This document shows positions 1-8,044 of a stretch of DNA of 64,000 nucleotides, piece after piece. The notes beneath the pieces were generated by a model. It worked only from the letters and a program-made list of their open reading frames with translations. It did not search any database and was not told where the DNA came from. Numbering within the stretch: the first letter of the stretch is position 1; each line of letters starts with the position of its first letter. Origin of the DNA: Sphingomonas sp. Leaf32 (GTDB taxonomy: Bacteria; Pseudomonadota; Alphaproteobacteria; Sphingomonadales; Sphingomonadaceae); NCBI RefSeq assembly GCF_001421765.1, contig NZ_LMLA01000001.1:186001-250000 (forward strand), in the 5' to 3' direction. The position numbers were made by a program, and so were the translations under genes.

Positions 1-1218
1 AAGCGGCCGGTCAAGATCAACACCAATTGGGGCGGCGTGACCGAGGATAACGCGGTCGGCACCCACGAATTCATGGACCTGACCGAACAGGTCGGCGCGG
101 AAGCCTATATCTCGGGCAATGTCGGCAACGGTTCCCCCCGCGAAATGGCCGAGTGGGTCGAATACATGACGCAAGCGGCCGGCACGCTGGCCGACGAACG
201 CGCGAAGAACGGGCGGAAGGCCCCGTGGAAGGTGCCCTATTTCGGCATCGGCAACGAATTGTGGGGCTGCGGCGGCAACATGCGCCCCGAATATGCGGCG
301 GACGAAACGAAGCGCTTCGCGACCTTCATCAAGTCGCCGGAGGGCAGCCGCGTGCTGAAGATCGCGTCGGGCGCCAATTCGGAAGACTATAACTGGACCG
401 ACGTGATGATGCGCGAGGCGATCGGCCAGATCGATGCCGTCTCGCTCCATTATTACACGGTGCTCGGCGGCACCTGGCCGCCCAGGGGATCGCCGACCGA
501 CTTCGACGAATCCGCCTGGGCCGAAACGCTCGGCCGGACGTGGAAGATGGAGGAACTCATCACCCGCCATTCGGCGATGATGGACAAATACGACCCGCAG
601 AAGCGCGTCTGGCTGGCCGTTGACGAATGGGGCACCTGGTATGCGCAGGACCCGGGCACGCATCCGGGCTTCCTGCGGCAGCAGAACACGATGCGCGACG
701 CGCTGGTCGCCGCGATCAACCTGAACATCTTCGCCAAGCACGCCGACCGGGTAAAGATGACCGCCATCGCCCAGATGGTGAACGTGCTGCAGGCGATGAT
801 CCTGACCGACGGGCCGAAGATGGTCCTGACGCCGACCTATCACGTGTTCGAAATGTACAAGCCGTATATGGACGGCACCGTCCTGCCGATCACAGTCGCC
901 AGCCCCTATTACTCACGCGATCAGTGGGCGATTCCGGCGGTGTCGGCCTCGGCGGTCAGGGGCAAGGACGGCGTGGTCCATATCGCGCTGTCGAACGCCG
1001 ATCCCAACCGCCCCGCCCCGATCAGCGTCGCGCTGACCGGCGTGGCCGGCGCGACCGTCACCGGCCGCGTCCTGACAGCCCCGACGATGACCGCGCACAA
1101 CAGCTTCGATAATCCGAACGCCGTCGTGCCGGCGACGTTCACCGGCGCGCAGGTCGCGAACGGCACGCTGACGGTCACGTTGCCGGCCAAGTCGGTGGTG
1201 ATGCTCGACCTCAAATGA
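1..1218 (+). CDS. Alpha-L-arabinofuranosidase, GH51 (5' end outside window)
   Basis: This is the C-terminal 405 residues of a GH51 alpha-L-arabinofuranosidase, which removes terminal arabinofuranose from arabinans and arabinoxylans. The frame is open from base 1, so the start lies upstream; the GTG at 37 is internal. The family signature NWGGVTEDN is at the left edge. GNELWGCGGNM follows, with the acid/base Glu at visible residue 86. VDEWGTWY carries the nucleophile Glu at visible residue 209. The end of the protein is the small beta-sandwich usual for the family. A signal peptide cannot be judged. It is one of three glycosidases (with GH5 and GH16) in the first 12 kb, which suggests plant cell-wall glycan use. 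Confidence 0.93.
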   Translation, partial: KRPVKINTNWGGVTEDNAVGTHEFMDLTEQVGAEAYISGNVGNGSPREMAEWVEYMTQAAGTLADERAKNGRKAPWKVPYFGIGNELWGCGGNMRPEYAADETKRFATFIKSPEGSRVLKIASGANSEDYNWTDVMMREAIGQIDAVSLHYYTVLGGTWPPRGSPTDFDESAWAETLGRTWKMEELITRHSAMMDKYDPQKRVWLAVDEWGTWYAQDPGTHPGFLRQQNTMRDALVAAINLNIFAKHADRVKMTAIAQMVNVLQAMILTDGPKMVLTPTYHVFEMYKPYMDGTVLPITVASPYYSRDQWAIPAVSASAVRGKDGVVHIALSNADPNRPAPISVALTGVAGATVTGRVLTAPTMTAHNSFDNPNAVVPATFTGAQVANGTLTVTLPAKSVVMLDLK

Positions 1219-1279
1219 GGTTGCAGGGGGCGGCGTGAGGTCGCCCCCCTTCCCCTAGAGCATGATGACTTCAAGCCTA

Positions 1280-1448
1280 CCCGTTCGTCCTGAGTAGCCC
1301 CTGAGCTTGTCGAAGGGGCGTATCGAAGGACCGCTTACCAAGTGCTTCGATACGGGTCTTCGACTTCGGTGCTGCGCACCGAAGCCTGTCCTGAGCGCCT
1401 GCCGCAGGCAGGCAGTCGAAGGACTCAGCCCCTACTCAGCACGACCGG
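1280..1448. repeat. Palindromic intergenic repeat, family A (long copy)
   Basis: Arms begin CCGTTCGTCCTGAGTAG on the left and end with CTACTCAGCACGACCGG on the right, with inner blocks CTGAGCTTGTCGAAGG and CGTATCGAAGGAC that recur at 4792-4903 and 23213-23327. This copy is longer than the others because of an inserted stretch, about 1365-1420, with its own small palindrome GCCTGCCGCAGGCAGGC. It lies in the 537-base gap between the GH51 gene and the endolysin gene. Confidence 0.85.
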
Positions 1449-1510
1449 ACAGGTTTCATGTCATCAGGGTCTAACCCCCTACGCTTCCCCCTCCCCCCTT
1501 CCCCACCCCC

Positions 1511-1630
1511 GTTTGCTTTGAGCAGAGGTTCGAGCCTGTCGAGAACCGAAGTCGAGAAGGGGTTGCCCCAAACGATGCATTCTCGACGGACGCTTCTCGA
1601 CAAGCTCGAAGCTGCTCGAACCAAACGGGT
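1511..1630. repeat. Palindromic intergenic repeat, family B
   Basis: Left arm CGTTTGCTTTGAGCAG with GAGCCTGTCGAGAA faces right arm TTCTCGACAAGCTC with GCTGCTCGAACCAAACG. The vocabulary (cTGTCGA, CGACAAGCTC) resembles family A but the outer ends differ. A shorter relative is near 63829-63862. Between this repeat and the endolysin ribosome-binding site (1631-1743) I see no further gene or clear signal. Confidence 0.75.
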
Positions 1631-1755
1631 GAGTTTGCCGTGACCCAACTGCCACCACCTGCGCGGGAGTGGCCAACCCGGCGTTCTGCGCCGGCATAGC
1701 CGCTTTCCTACAAAGAACCGTTCTGGTTACTTTCTACCTCCAACAGGAGGAAGAA

Positions 1756-2307
1756 ATGGACGCAACCACCCTGATCGACGACGTCATCGACCGCGAAGGC
1801 GGCTATGTCGACCACCCGGCCGACCGTGGCGGGCCGACCCGCTACGGCATCACGCAAAGTATCGCCCGTGCCGAGGGCTATGCCGGCCCCATGCGCGACC
1901 TGCCGCGTCAGCTCGCCGCGCGCATCTATTCCCGCCGCTACTGGCAGGCGCCGAACTTCGACCGCATCGCTAGCCGCGCCCCACGCCTCGCCGGCGAACT
2001 GTTCGACACCGGCGTCAACATGGGGCCGGCGGTGGCGGCGGGTTTTCTGCAACGCGCGCTCAATGCGCTCAACCGCCAGCAGCGCGACTGGGGCGATCTG
2101 GCCGTCGACGGCGCCATCGGTGCGCAGACGCTGCGCGCGCTCGACACCCTGCTCGCCACGCGCGGCACCGCCGCCGAAGCAGTTTTGGTCAAGGCGATCA
2201 ACGCCTTGCAGGGCGAACGCTATCTCCATCTCGCCGAGACGCGCCCGGCCAACGAAGCCTTTCTCTACGGCTGGCTCGCCACGCGCGTCGATGCGCCGCG
2301 AGTGTGA
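1756..2307 (+). CDS. Peptidoglycan muramidase/endolysin, GH108
   Basis: A 183-residue lysin-type muramidase that cleaves the glycan backbone of peptidoglycan. The N-terminal GH108 domain has the motif EGGYVDHPADRGGPTRYGIT with catalytic Glu14; the C-terminal half resembles the putative peptidoglycan-binding domain PG_binding_3 (around VDGAIGAQTL). No signal peptide is seen, so it would need the adjacent holin to reach the wall. The start is set by AGGAGG at 1745-1750, just upstream of ATG. The stop TGA sits inside a leader-like motif that precedes the holin. Gene-transfer-agent release cassettes pair the same two families; phage remnant is the alternative. Confidence 0.88.
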   Translation: MDATTLIDDVIDREGGYVDHPADRGGPTRYGITQSIARAEGYAGPMRDLPRQLAARIYSRRYWQAPNFDRIASRAPRLAGELFDTGVNMGPAVAAGFLQRALNALNRQQRDWGDLAVDGAIGAQTLRALDTLLATRGTAAEAVLVKAINALQGERYLHLAETRPANEAFLYGWLATRVDAPRV

Positions 2308-2329
2308 ACTTTGTGAACTTTGACCTTTT
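2302..2329 (+). promoter_or_regulatory. Leader motif of holin gene, shared with groEL
   Basis: The block AGTGTGAACTTTGTGAAC followed by TTTGAC (2301-2324) matches 22 of 24 bases at 47815-47838 upstream of groEL. It contains two tandem copies of GTGAACTTT-like sequence, overlaps the endolysin stop codon and ends 15 bases before the holin ATG, next to GGGAGG. The function is unknown; it could act at the RNA level as a translation enhancer or protein-binding site. Confidence 0.5.
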
Positions 2330-2339
2330 GGGAGGCCCC

Positions 2340-2747
2340 ATGCTCAACACCCTGATCGCGCCGATCGCGGCGCTGCTCGACAAGCTGATCCCCGATCCCA
2401 AGGCCCGCGACGCGGCCAAGCTCGAACTGCTGAAACTCGAAGGGAGTGCCGATCTGGAGAGGGTAAAGGCGCAACTCTCGGCGATCGTCGCGGAGGCGCA
2501 GTCGACCGACCCGTGGACCTCGCGCGCCCGGCCCGGCTTCCTCTACGTCATGTATGCGCTGCTGCTGTGGGCGATCCCGATGGGGCTGATCTCGGCGGTG
2601 CAACCCGACATGGCCGCCGGCATCGCCCGCGGCATGACCGCCTATCTGCGCGGCATTCCGGAGGAACTCTACGCGCTCTTCGGCACCGGCTATCTCGGCT
2701 ACACGGCGGCAAGGGCCTGGGGGAAAGCGAAGGGCGTCGAGAAATAA
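2340..2747 (+). CDS. Holin, GTA-release 3TM type
   Basis: A 135-residue membrane protein that matches the 3TM holin family known from gene-transfer-agent release. The N-terminal part (about 1-60) is charged and helical. The segment DPWTSRARPGFLYVMYALL leads into hydrophobic helices at about 68-90, with weaker ones after that. The ATG at 2340 follows GGGAGG at 2330-2335. It is 32 bases downstream of the endolysin gene and most likely co-transcribed. The expected role is to permeabilise the inner membrane so the GH108 enzyme reaches the wall. No GTA structural genes are in the window. Confidence 0.82.
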   Translation: MLNTLIAPIAALLDKLIPDPKARDAAKLELLKLEGSADLERVKAQLSAIVAEAQSTDPWTSRARPGFLYVMYALLLWAIPMGLISAVQPDMAAGIARGMTAYLRGIPEELYALFGTGYLGYTAARAWGKAKGVEK

Positions 2748-2751
2748 GATC

Positions 2752-2881
2752 CTCCCCGGCACGGGGAGGGGGACCATGCGGAGCATGGTGGAGGGGGCGG
2801 TCCGCGCAACGCAACGGTTCCGGATGCGGAGGTCCCCCTCCACCGTCCTGCGGACGGTCCCCCTCCCCGTGCCGGGGAGGA
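2752..2881. repeat. Large inverted repeat between holin and hslV
   Basis: A perfect 25-base inverted repeat (2752-2776 against 2857-2881, beginning CCTCCCCGGCACGGGGAGGG) with a second inner pair (ATGGTGGAGGGGG at about 2786-2798 against CCCCCTCCACCGT at 2834-2846). It fills almost the whole 171-base gap. There is no T-tract, so it is more like a mobile palindromic repeat than a classic terminator, although such a stem would probably affect transcript ends. Confidence 0.85.
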
Positions 2882-2918
2882 CCTTGCGCGTTTCCCGCCT
2901 CTCCCCATATCGCGCCCC

Positions 2919-3470
2919 ATGAGCAAAGAGACGGTGTGGCACGGCACCACGATTGTATCCGTGCGTCGCGGCGGTCGCGTGGTGATCGCGGGGGATGGGC
3001 AGGTTTCGGCCGGACAGACGGTCATGAAACCCAATGCGCGCAAGGTTCGCCCACTGGGCGATGGCAAGGTGATCGCCGGGTTCGCCGGCGCCACGGCCGA
3101 CGCCTTCACCCTGTTCGAACGGCTGGAGGCGAAGCTGGAACGCCATCAGGGCCAGTTGCTGCGCGCCGCGGTCGAACTGGCCAAGGACTGGCGCACCGAC
3201 AAGTTCCTGCGCAACCTCGAAGCGATGCTGATCGTCGCCGACAAGGACGTGACCCTGGTCGTCACCGGCAATGGCGACGTGCTGGAGCCGGAAGGCGGCA
3301 TCGCCGCGATCGGATCGGGCGGCAATTTCGCCCTCGCCGCCGCCCGCGCGCTGTCCGACTATGAAGGCGACGCCGAAAAGGTCGCGCGCAAGGCCTTGGC
3401 CATCGCCGCCGAACTCTGCGTCTACACCAACGATCGCGTCACCCTCGAAGCGCTCGACAGCGCGAACTGA
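2919..3470 (+). CDS. hslV: ATP-dependent protease subunit HslV
   Basis: The 183-residue proteolytic subunit of the HslVU (ClpYQ) protease in the cytoplasm. The propeptide ends at HG before TTIVSV, so Thr10 becomes the N-terminal nucleophile after processing. The Ntn-hydrolase core is intact: IAGDGQVS, then [10 protein letters not shown], then the [14 protein letters not shown] helix. Length is normal for the family. hslU follows 10 bases downstream, so the two form one operon. Expression may be linked to heat stress as in other bacteria, but no heat-shock promoter is evident because the upstream gap is filled by an inverted repeat. Confidence 0.97.
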   Translation: MSKETVWHGTTIVSVRRGGRVVIAGDGQVSAGQTVMKPNARKVRPLGDGKVIAGFAGATADAFTLFERLEAKLERHQGQLLRAAVELAKDWRTDKFLRNLEAMLIVADKDVTLVVTGNGDVLEPEGGIAAIGSGGNFALAAARALSDYEGDAEKVARKALAIAAELCVYTNDRVTLEALDSAN

Positions 3471-3480
3471 CGGACATTCC

Positions 3481-4776
3481 ATGCAAGACAGTCTGACTCC
3501 CAAGGCGATCGTCGCCGCATTGGACGCGCACATCATCGGCCAGCAGGACGCCAAGCGCGCCGTCGCGGTCGCCTTGCGCAACCGCTGGCGTCGCCAGCAG
3601 CTCTCGCCCGACCTGCGCGACGAGGTTAGCCCAAAGAACATCCTGATGATCGGCCCCACCGGCTGCGGCAAGACCGAGATCAGCCGTCGTCTCGCCAAGC
3701 TGGCGGATGCGCCGTTCGTGAAGGTCGAGGCGACCAAGTTCACCGAGGTCGGCTATGTCGGCCGCGACGTCGAACAGATCGCCCGCGACCTGGTCGAGGA
3801 AGCGATCCGGCTGGAGCGCGAACGTCGCCGCGTGGCGGTGAAGGACAAGGCGGAGGAAGCCGCCATGGCCCGCCTGCTCGACGCGCTGACCGGCAAGGGC
3901 GCCAGCGAAGCGACCCGCGAGGCATTCCGCCAGCGCTTCCGCGACGGGCATATGGACGACAAGGAAATCGAGATCGAACTCGATGCCGCCCCGCAGATGC
4001 CGTTCGAAATCCCCGGTGCCCAGCCGCAGATGCTCGACCTGTCGGCGATGATGGGCAAGGCGTTTGGGCAAGGCCAGCAGAAGCGCCGCAAGTTGACCGT
4101 CCGCGCCGCATGGGACAAGCTGGTCGAGGAAGAGGCCGACAAGCGCCTCGACCAGGACGAGGTCAGCCGCGCCGCCCTTGCCGATGCGGAGGCGAACGGC
4201 ATCGTCTTCCTCGACGAGATCGACAAGATCGCGGTCAGCGACGTGCGCGGCGGATCGGTCAGCCGCGAAGGCGTGCAGCGCGATCTGCTCCCGCTGATCG
4301 AGGGGACGACCGTCGCCACCAAATACGGCCCGATGAAGACCGACCATGTCCTCTTCATCGCATCGGGCGCGTTCCATGTGGCCAAGCCCAGCGACCTGCT
4401 GCCCGAGCTACAGGGCCGCCTGCCGATCCGGGTCGAACTGAAGGGGCTGACCGAGGCCGACTTTATCGCCATCCTGTCGGATACCAAGGCGTCGCTGCCG
4501 GCCCAGTATCGCGCGCTGCTGGCGACCGAATCGGTCGACGTGACCTTCACCGACGACGGCATCGCCGCCGTCGCCCGCATCGCGGCGGAGGTGAATGCGG
4601 AGGTCGAGAATATCGGCGCGCGGCGGTTGCAGACGGTGATGGAAAAGCTGCTGGAGGAAGTCAGCTTCGATGCCGAGGACCGTGCGGGCAGCGCGGTGAC
4701 GATCGACGCCGCCTATGTCGACAAGCAACTGGCCAGCATCGCGCGGAATACGGACTTGAGCCGCTACGTCCTGTAA
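3481..4776 (+). CDS. hslU: ATP-dependent protease ATPase subunit HslU
   Basis: A 431-residue AAA+ unfoldase that feeds substrates to HslV. Walker A GPTGCGKT is at residues 58-65, Walker B IVFLDEID at about 241-248, and sensor/arginine regions follow (GRLPIRVEL). The family insertion (I) domain occupies roughly 110-220. The C-terminus DLSRYVL is the tail that docks into and activates HslV. ATG 3481 is chosen because it fits the family N-terminus ([11 protein letters not shown]); the open frame extends upstream only as an overlap with hslV. The gene ends 15 bases before a family A repeat. Confidence 0.97.
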   Translation: MQDSLTPKAIVAALDAHIIGQQDAKRAVAVALRNRWRRQQLSPDLRDEVSPKNILMIGPTGCGKTEISRRLAKLADAPFVKVEATKFTEVGYVGRDVEQIARDLVEEAIRLERERRRVAVKDKAEEAAMARLLDALTGKGASEATREAFRQRFRDGHMDDKEIEIELDAAPQMPFEIPGAQPQMLDLSAMMGKAFGQGQQKRRKLTVRAAWDKLVEEEADKRLDQDEVSRAALADAEANGIVFLDEIDKIAVSDVRGGSVSREGVQRDLLPLIEGTTVATKYGPMKTDHVLFIASGAFHVAKPSDLLPELQGRLPIRVELKGLTEADFIAILSDTKASLPAQYRALLATESVDVTFTDDGIAAVARIAAEVNAEVENIGARRLQTVMEKLLEEVSFDAEDRAGSAVTIDAAYVDKQLASIARNTDLSRYVL

Positions 4777-4791
4777 CCGCCCTAAACCCAT

Positions 4792-4903
4792 CCCGTTCGT
4801 GCTGAGTAGGGACTGAGCTTGTCGAAGGCCCGTATCGAAGCACCCGCGACGGTCCTTCGATACGCCACTTCGACAAGCTCAGCGGCTACTCAGGACGAAC
4901 GGT
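4792..4903. repeat. Palindromic intergenic repeat, family A
   Basis: A compact copy with arms CCGTTCGTGCTGAGTAG and CTACTCAGGACGAACGG, inner CTGAGCTTGTCGAAGG and CTTCGACAAGCTCAG, and central GTATCGAAGCACC. It separates the convergent hslU and lipoprotein genes and may end both transcripts. Confidence 0.88.
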
Positions 4904-4926
4904 TGGGGGCGACCAACGGCCGCCCC

Positions 4927-5322
4927 TCACCCCACCTTGTCATACGGCACGAACTCGCCGAACGTGCAGTCGCCCGACGGGATCTGCGACCCGCGATCCA
5001 CCAGCCGGAACCGGTCGTTGCGGCACACCTGCGCCCCGTACAGGATCGACACCACGATCTGGTCGTCGCGCAGGAACGGGCAGCGGTCGCGCACCTGGGT
5101 CCGCCACAGGCGCTTGCCGGTCTGGCGATAGATCAGCGAATCGCCCACCACCTGCGGCCCGTCGATGAAGCCGGTCGGGATGCAGTTGTCGGGCTTGCCC
5201 GCAACGCGCCCCTCCAGCATCTTCGCCAGCTCCCGGTCGCCCTTCGCCTGCGTTTCCGCCACCTGCTGCGGGGTCGCACAGGCGCCCAGCAACAGCGCCG
5301 CCGTCCAAGCCCATCGTTTCAT
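4927..5322 (-). CDS. Putative lipoprotein of unknown function
   Basis: A 131-residue protein with a lipoprotein signal peptide (MKRWAWTAALLLGAC) and lipobox Cys15, so probably attached to the outer or inner membrane from the periplasm. The mature part has five further cysteines (for example CPFL, QVCRND, GDCTFGEF) that could form disulfides. I do not recognise a family; similar short cysteine-containing lipoproteins occur in sphingomonads. The start is the only ATG that gives a signal peptide, and it follows gloB by 20 bases on the same strand, so co-transcription with gloB is likely. A repeat lies just downstream. Confidence 0.75.
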   Translation of the reverse strand: MKRWAWTAALLLGACATPQQVAETQAKGDRELAKMLEGRVAGKPDNCIPTGFIDGPQVVGDSLIYRQTGKRLWRTQVRDRCPFLRDDQIVVSILYGAQVCRNDRFRLVDRGSQIPSGDCTFGEFVPYDKVG

Positions 5323-5342
5323 CGCGCCTCTCCTCTTGTCGA

Positions 5343-6062
5343 TCAGAACGCATCCTTGGCCGCGCGGTGCCGTGCCAGTTCGTCGGCCGACCCCGCCCGC
5401 AGGAACGGGTTGGTCGCCAGCTCCGCGCCGATCGTCGTCGGCACGGTCGGCTCGCCCTTCTCGCGCAACGCCTCCACTGCCGCCATCCGCTCGACGATGG
5501 CCGCATTGTCCGGCTCGGCGACCAGCGCATAGCGGCCGTTCGACAGGGTATATTCGTGCCCGCAATAGACCCGCGTATCGGCCGGCAGTTCGGCATAGCG
5601 CCGCATATTGCCGTACATCTCCGCCGCCGTCCCTTCGAACAGCCGGCCGCAGCCCATGGCGAACAGCGTGTCGCCGCTGAACAGCACGGCTTCGTCGGCA
5701 AAGTGGAACGCGACATGGCCGGCGGTGTGGCCCGGCACCGCCCACACGGTGGCCTGATGGTCGCCGACCGACAGCATCGCCCCCTCGCCCACGCCATTGT
5801 CCATATCGGCGATCTTGCCGCGCTCCGCCTCCGGCCCGGTCACCGTGGCACCGGTGGCCGCCTTGATCGCCGCATTGCCGCCGACATGGTCGGGATGCCA
5901 GTGGGTGTTCCAGATCGCGGTGATCGTCCAGCCGCGTGTCGCGGCGGCGTCCAGCACCGGCTGCGCGGCACCCGGATCGACCGCCACCGTCTCCCCGCTG
6001 GCGTCGTCATGCAGCAGCCAGGCATAGTTGTCGGACAGGACCGGAATCTGGACGATCTCCAT
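5343..6062 (-). CDS. gloB: Hydroxyacylglutathione hydrolase (glyoxalase II)
   Basis: A 239-residue metallo-beta-lactamase-fold enzyme that hydrolyses S-lactoylglutathione to lactate and glutathione in the cytoplasm. The metal motif THWHPDH is at residues 53-59, followed by VPGHTAGH, LFSGDTLF and CGHEYT in the expected order. The C-terminal substrate-binding part (NPFLRAGSADEL) is present. The ATG shares its A with the TGA of gloA (TGATG), so the two glyoxalase genes are translationally coupled. This is the second step of methylglyoxal detoxification, next to the first. Confidence 0.95.
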   Translation of the reverse strand: MEIVQIPVLSDNYAWLLHDDASGETVAVDPGAAQPVLDAAATRGWTITAIWNTHWHPDHVGGNAAIKAATGATVTGPEAERGKIADMDNGVGEGAMLSVGDHQATVWAVPGHTAGHVAFHFADEAVLFSGDTLFAMGCGRLFEGTAAEMYGNMRRYAELPADTRVYCGHEYTLSNGRYALVAEPDNAAIVERMAAVEALREKGEPTVPTTIGAELATNPFLRAGSADELARHRAAKDAF

Positions 6063-6481
6063 CACCACGTCCCCGTGTTCGGCATCGATGCCCACGGTTC
6101 GGCGGGGGGCAGCGATCCGTCCTGCAACAGCTCGATCGAGATGCCGTCCGGCGTTTTCACGAACGCCATATGCCCGTCGCGCGGCGGGCGGTTGATCGTG
6201 ACGCTCGCGTCCAGCAACCGCTGGCAGGTGGCGTAGATGTCGTCGACCCGGAACGCCAGATGGCCGAAATTGCGCCCGCCGGCATAGGGTTCTGGGTCCC
6301 AATTATGGGTCAGCTCGACCTCGGCCACCCCCTCCTGCCCCGGCGCAGCGAGGAAGATCAGGGTGAATCGACCCTTCTCATTCTCCATGCGGCGGACTTC
6401 GCTCAGGCCCAGCATGTCGAAAAAGGCGATGGTCGCGTCCGGGTCGGTCACCCGGATCATGGTGTGGAGATAGCGGGTCAT
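6062..6481 (-). CDS. gloA: Lactoylglutathione lyase (glyoxalase I)
   Basis: A 139-residue VOC-fold enzyme that converts the methylglyoxal-glutathione hemithioacetal to S-lactoylglutathione. The N-terminus MTRYLHTMIRVTDPD carries the first metal-ligand His; VAEVELTHNW, GHLAFRVDDI and DGISIELLQ supply the remaining betaalpha-module and ligand positions. Length is typical. It precedes gloB with a 1-base overlap and follows the TPR gene by 61 bases. An upstream in-frame extension is only antisense or overlap coding. Confidence 0.95.
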   Translation of the reverse strand: MTRYLHTMIRVTDPDATIAFFDMLGLSEVRRMENEKGRFTLIFLAAPGQEGVAEVELTHNWDPEPYAGGRNFGHLAFRVDDIYATCQRLLDASVTINRPPRDGHMAFVKTPDGISIELLQDGSLPPAEPWASMPNTGTW

Positions 6482-6542
6482 CGACGGCTCCCAGTGCGTT
6501 GACCCGGCATATCGGGTCGGCATCGGGACACCGCAACCGCCA

Positions 6543-7295
6543 TCAGGCGGGCGGGAGCGTATCGAGCGCCGCGTCCGCCGCCTTGGCCTGCGCGCTGTCG
6601 GGGGACAGGCGCTGCACCGCCTCGAACGCGGCGCGAGCGCCCTTGGTATCGCCCAAAAGGCCGGCGATATTGCCCGCCTCCATCTGCACCGACGCATCGT
6701 CGGGCGAGCGGCGCAACGCTTCGGCGATGTCCGCCTTCGCACGCGGCAGGTCGCCCATCCGCCGCGCCAGCGTCGCCGACAACAGCCAGACCAGCGGATC
6801 GGCCGGCGCATCCTTCACCGCACGGTCGAGATCGCCGCGCGCACCGGGCAGGTCGCCACCGGCAACCCGCACCCGCGCCCGGTCGAGCTGCGCCTCGCCC
6901 CGCGCCAGCCCGGTCAGCGATCCGCTCGCCAGCGCCGCGTCCAGCGCCGTCCCCGCCGCGATCGTATCGCCATCGGCCAGCCGGGCATTGCCCGCCTGCG
7001 CCCAGTAATTCGCCGCGCGGGCGTCCTTCGCCACTTCCGCCTCGCGCGCGGCCTGTTCGAACGCCTCGGCCGCGGCGGTCCAGCGCTGGCGCGTGGCATA
7101 GCTCATCCCCAGGCATTGCCGCGCGAGGAACCCGCCGCCGACCAGCCGCCATTGCCCCGCGATCTTTTCGGCCTGTTCGGGCGCGGTCGTCGCCGCATCG
7201 ACGCAGGCATCGTAGCGCGCCTCGGGCGTGGCCCCGGCGGGCAGTTGCGGCCCGGCGGCGGCTTGCAGTGCCAGGAACAGCAGCGGAGACAGCAT
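6543..7295 (-). CDS. Exported TPR-repeat protein
   Basis: A 250-residue protein with a short signal peptide (MLSPLLFLALQAAAG) and a mature chain of tetratricopeptide-like helix pairs from about residue 55 to the end; clear repeats include WTAAAEAFEQAAREAE, GDLPGARGDLDRAVKDA and GDTKGARAAFEAVQRLSP. TPR arrays bind other proteins; no catalytic domain is present. Its start shares one base with the stop of the upstream hydrolase gene (TGATG). It is probably periplasmic. Partner and pathway are unknown. Confidence 0.8.
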   Translation of the reverse strand: MLSPLLFLALQAAAGPQLPAGATPEARYDACVDAATTAPEQAEKIAGQWRLVGGGFLARQCLGMSYATRQRWTAAAEAFEQAAREAEVAKDARAANYWAQAGNARLADGDTIAAGTALDAALASGSLTGLARGEAQLDRARVRVAGGDLPGARGDLDRAVKDAPADPLVWLLSATLARRMGDLPRAKADIAEALRRSPDDASVQMEAGNIAGLLGDTKGARAAFEAVQRLSPDSAQAKAADAALDTLPPA

Positions 7296-8017
7296 CAACC
7301 CAGAACATCCTCGATAGCGCGCAGGATCAGCGCGATGTCGCCGTCCCGCGACAGGCGATGGTCGCCATCCTTGACCAACCAAGTCTGCACATCGGCTGAA
7401 CGGATACGCGAGGCGAGGTGGACGGTGCGCTCCCACGGCACATCGGCGTCGCGCTGTCCCTGCACCAGCCGCACGGGTACATCGATCGGCAGTTCGGCGT
7501 GCATCACCCGGTTCGCCTCCCCCGACGACCAGAAGGCACGGGTGAACACGGTCGGCGTATCGGCATAGGGCGACGGCCGCTCGATCTTCCCTTGCGTCAA
7601 CAGCGCCATCTTCTCGGCCTGCGAAAACCCCCAGTCGGTGAAGTCGGGTGCCGGCGCGATGCCGACCAGCCCGGCGATCCGATCGGGCCGGGCGCGCGCA
7701 GCCAGCAGCGCGATCCACCCGCCCATCGACGATCCGACCGGCACCACCGGCCCCTCGATCGCGTCGTCGATCATCGCCAGCGCGTCGTCGACCCAGCCGG
7801 CCAGCGTCTGTTCCTCAAACACACCGGGGCTTTCGCCGCATCCGGCATAGTCGAACCGCAGGAACGCCCGCCCCCGCTCGCGCGCCCAAGCCTCGATCGC
7901 CAGCGCCTTGGTCCCGCTCATGTCGGACGCATAGCCCGGCAGGAACAGGATCGTCGGGCCGGTGCCGGCGGTGTGGCGATAGGCGAGCGGGCGGGAATCG
8001 GTCATGCCCTGATCCAT
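7295..8017 (-). CDS. Alpha/beta hydrolase
   Basis: A 240-residue cytoplasmic serine hydrolase. The nucleophile elbow GSSMGG is near residue 95, the acid is in GQRDADVPW and the His in DGDHRLS, so the triad is complete. The overall pattern (FLPGYASDMSGTKA, FDYAGCGES) resembles carboxylesterase/thioesterase-like hydrolases of the ABHD10 type. Substrate unknown. There are two candidate ATG codons, 8017 and 8005; neither has a strong ribosome site, and the longer form is given. It heads a minus-strand cluster coupled to the TPR gene. Confidence 0.8.
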   Translation of the reverse strand: MDQGMTDSRPLAYRHTAGTGPTILFLPGYASDMSGTKALAIEAWARERGRAFLRFDYAGCGESPGVFEEQTLAGWVDDALAMIDDAIEGPVVPVGSSMGGWIALLAARARPDRIAGLVGIAPAPDFTDWGFSQAEKMALLTQGKIERPSPYADTPTVFTRAFWSSGEANRVMHAELPIDVPVRLVQGQRDADVPWERTVHLASRIRSADVQTWLVKDGDHRLSRDGDIALILRAIEDVLG

Positions 8018-8044
8018 GCCATGCGACCGGGAGCAACGATAGAG

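Noticed and set aside
1280..1448. CRISPR-like array
   Set aside because: The repeated blocks are inverted arms of one palindrome with no regular spacers.
2265..3743. Minus-strand open frame of 492 codons across holin, hslV and hslU
   Set aside because: It crosses two real genes and a repeat, with no ribosome site or domain.
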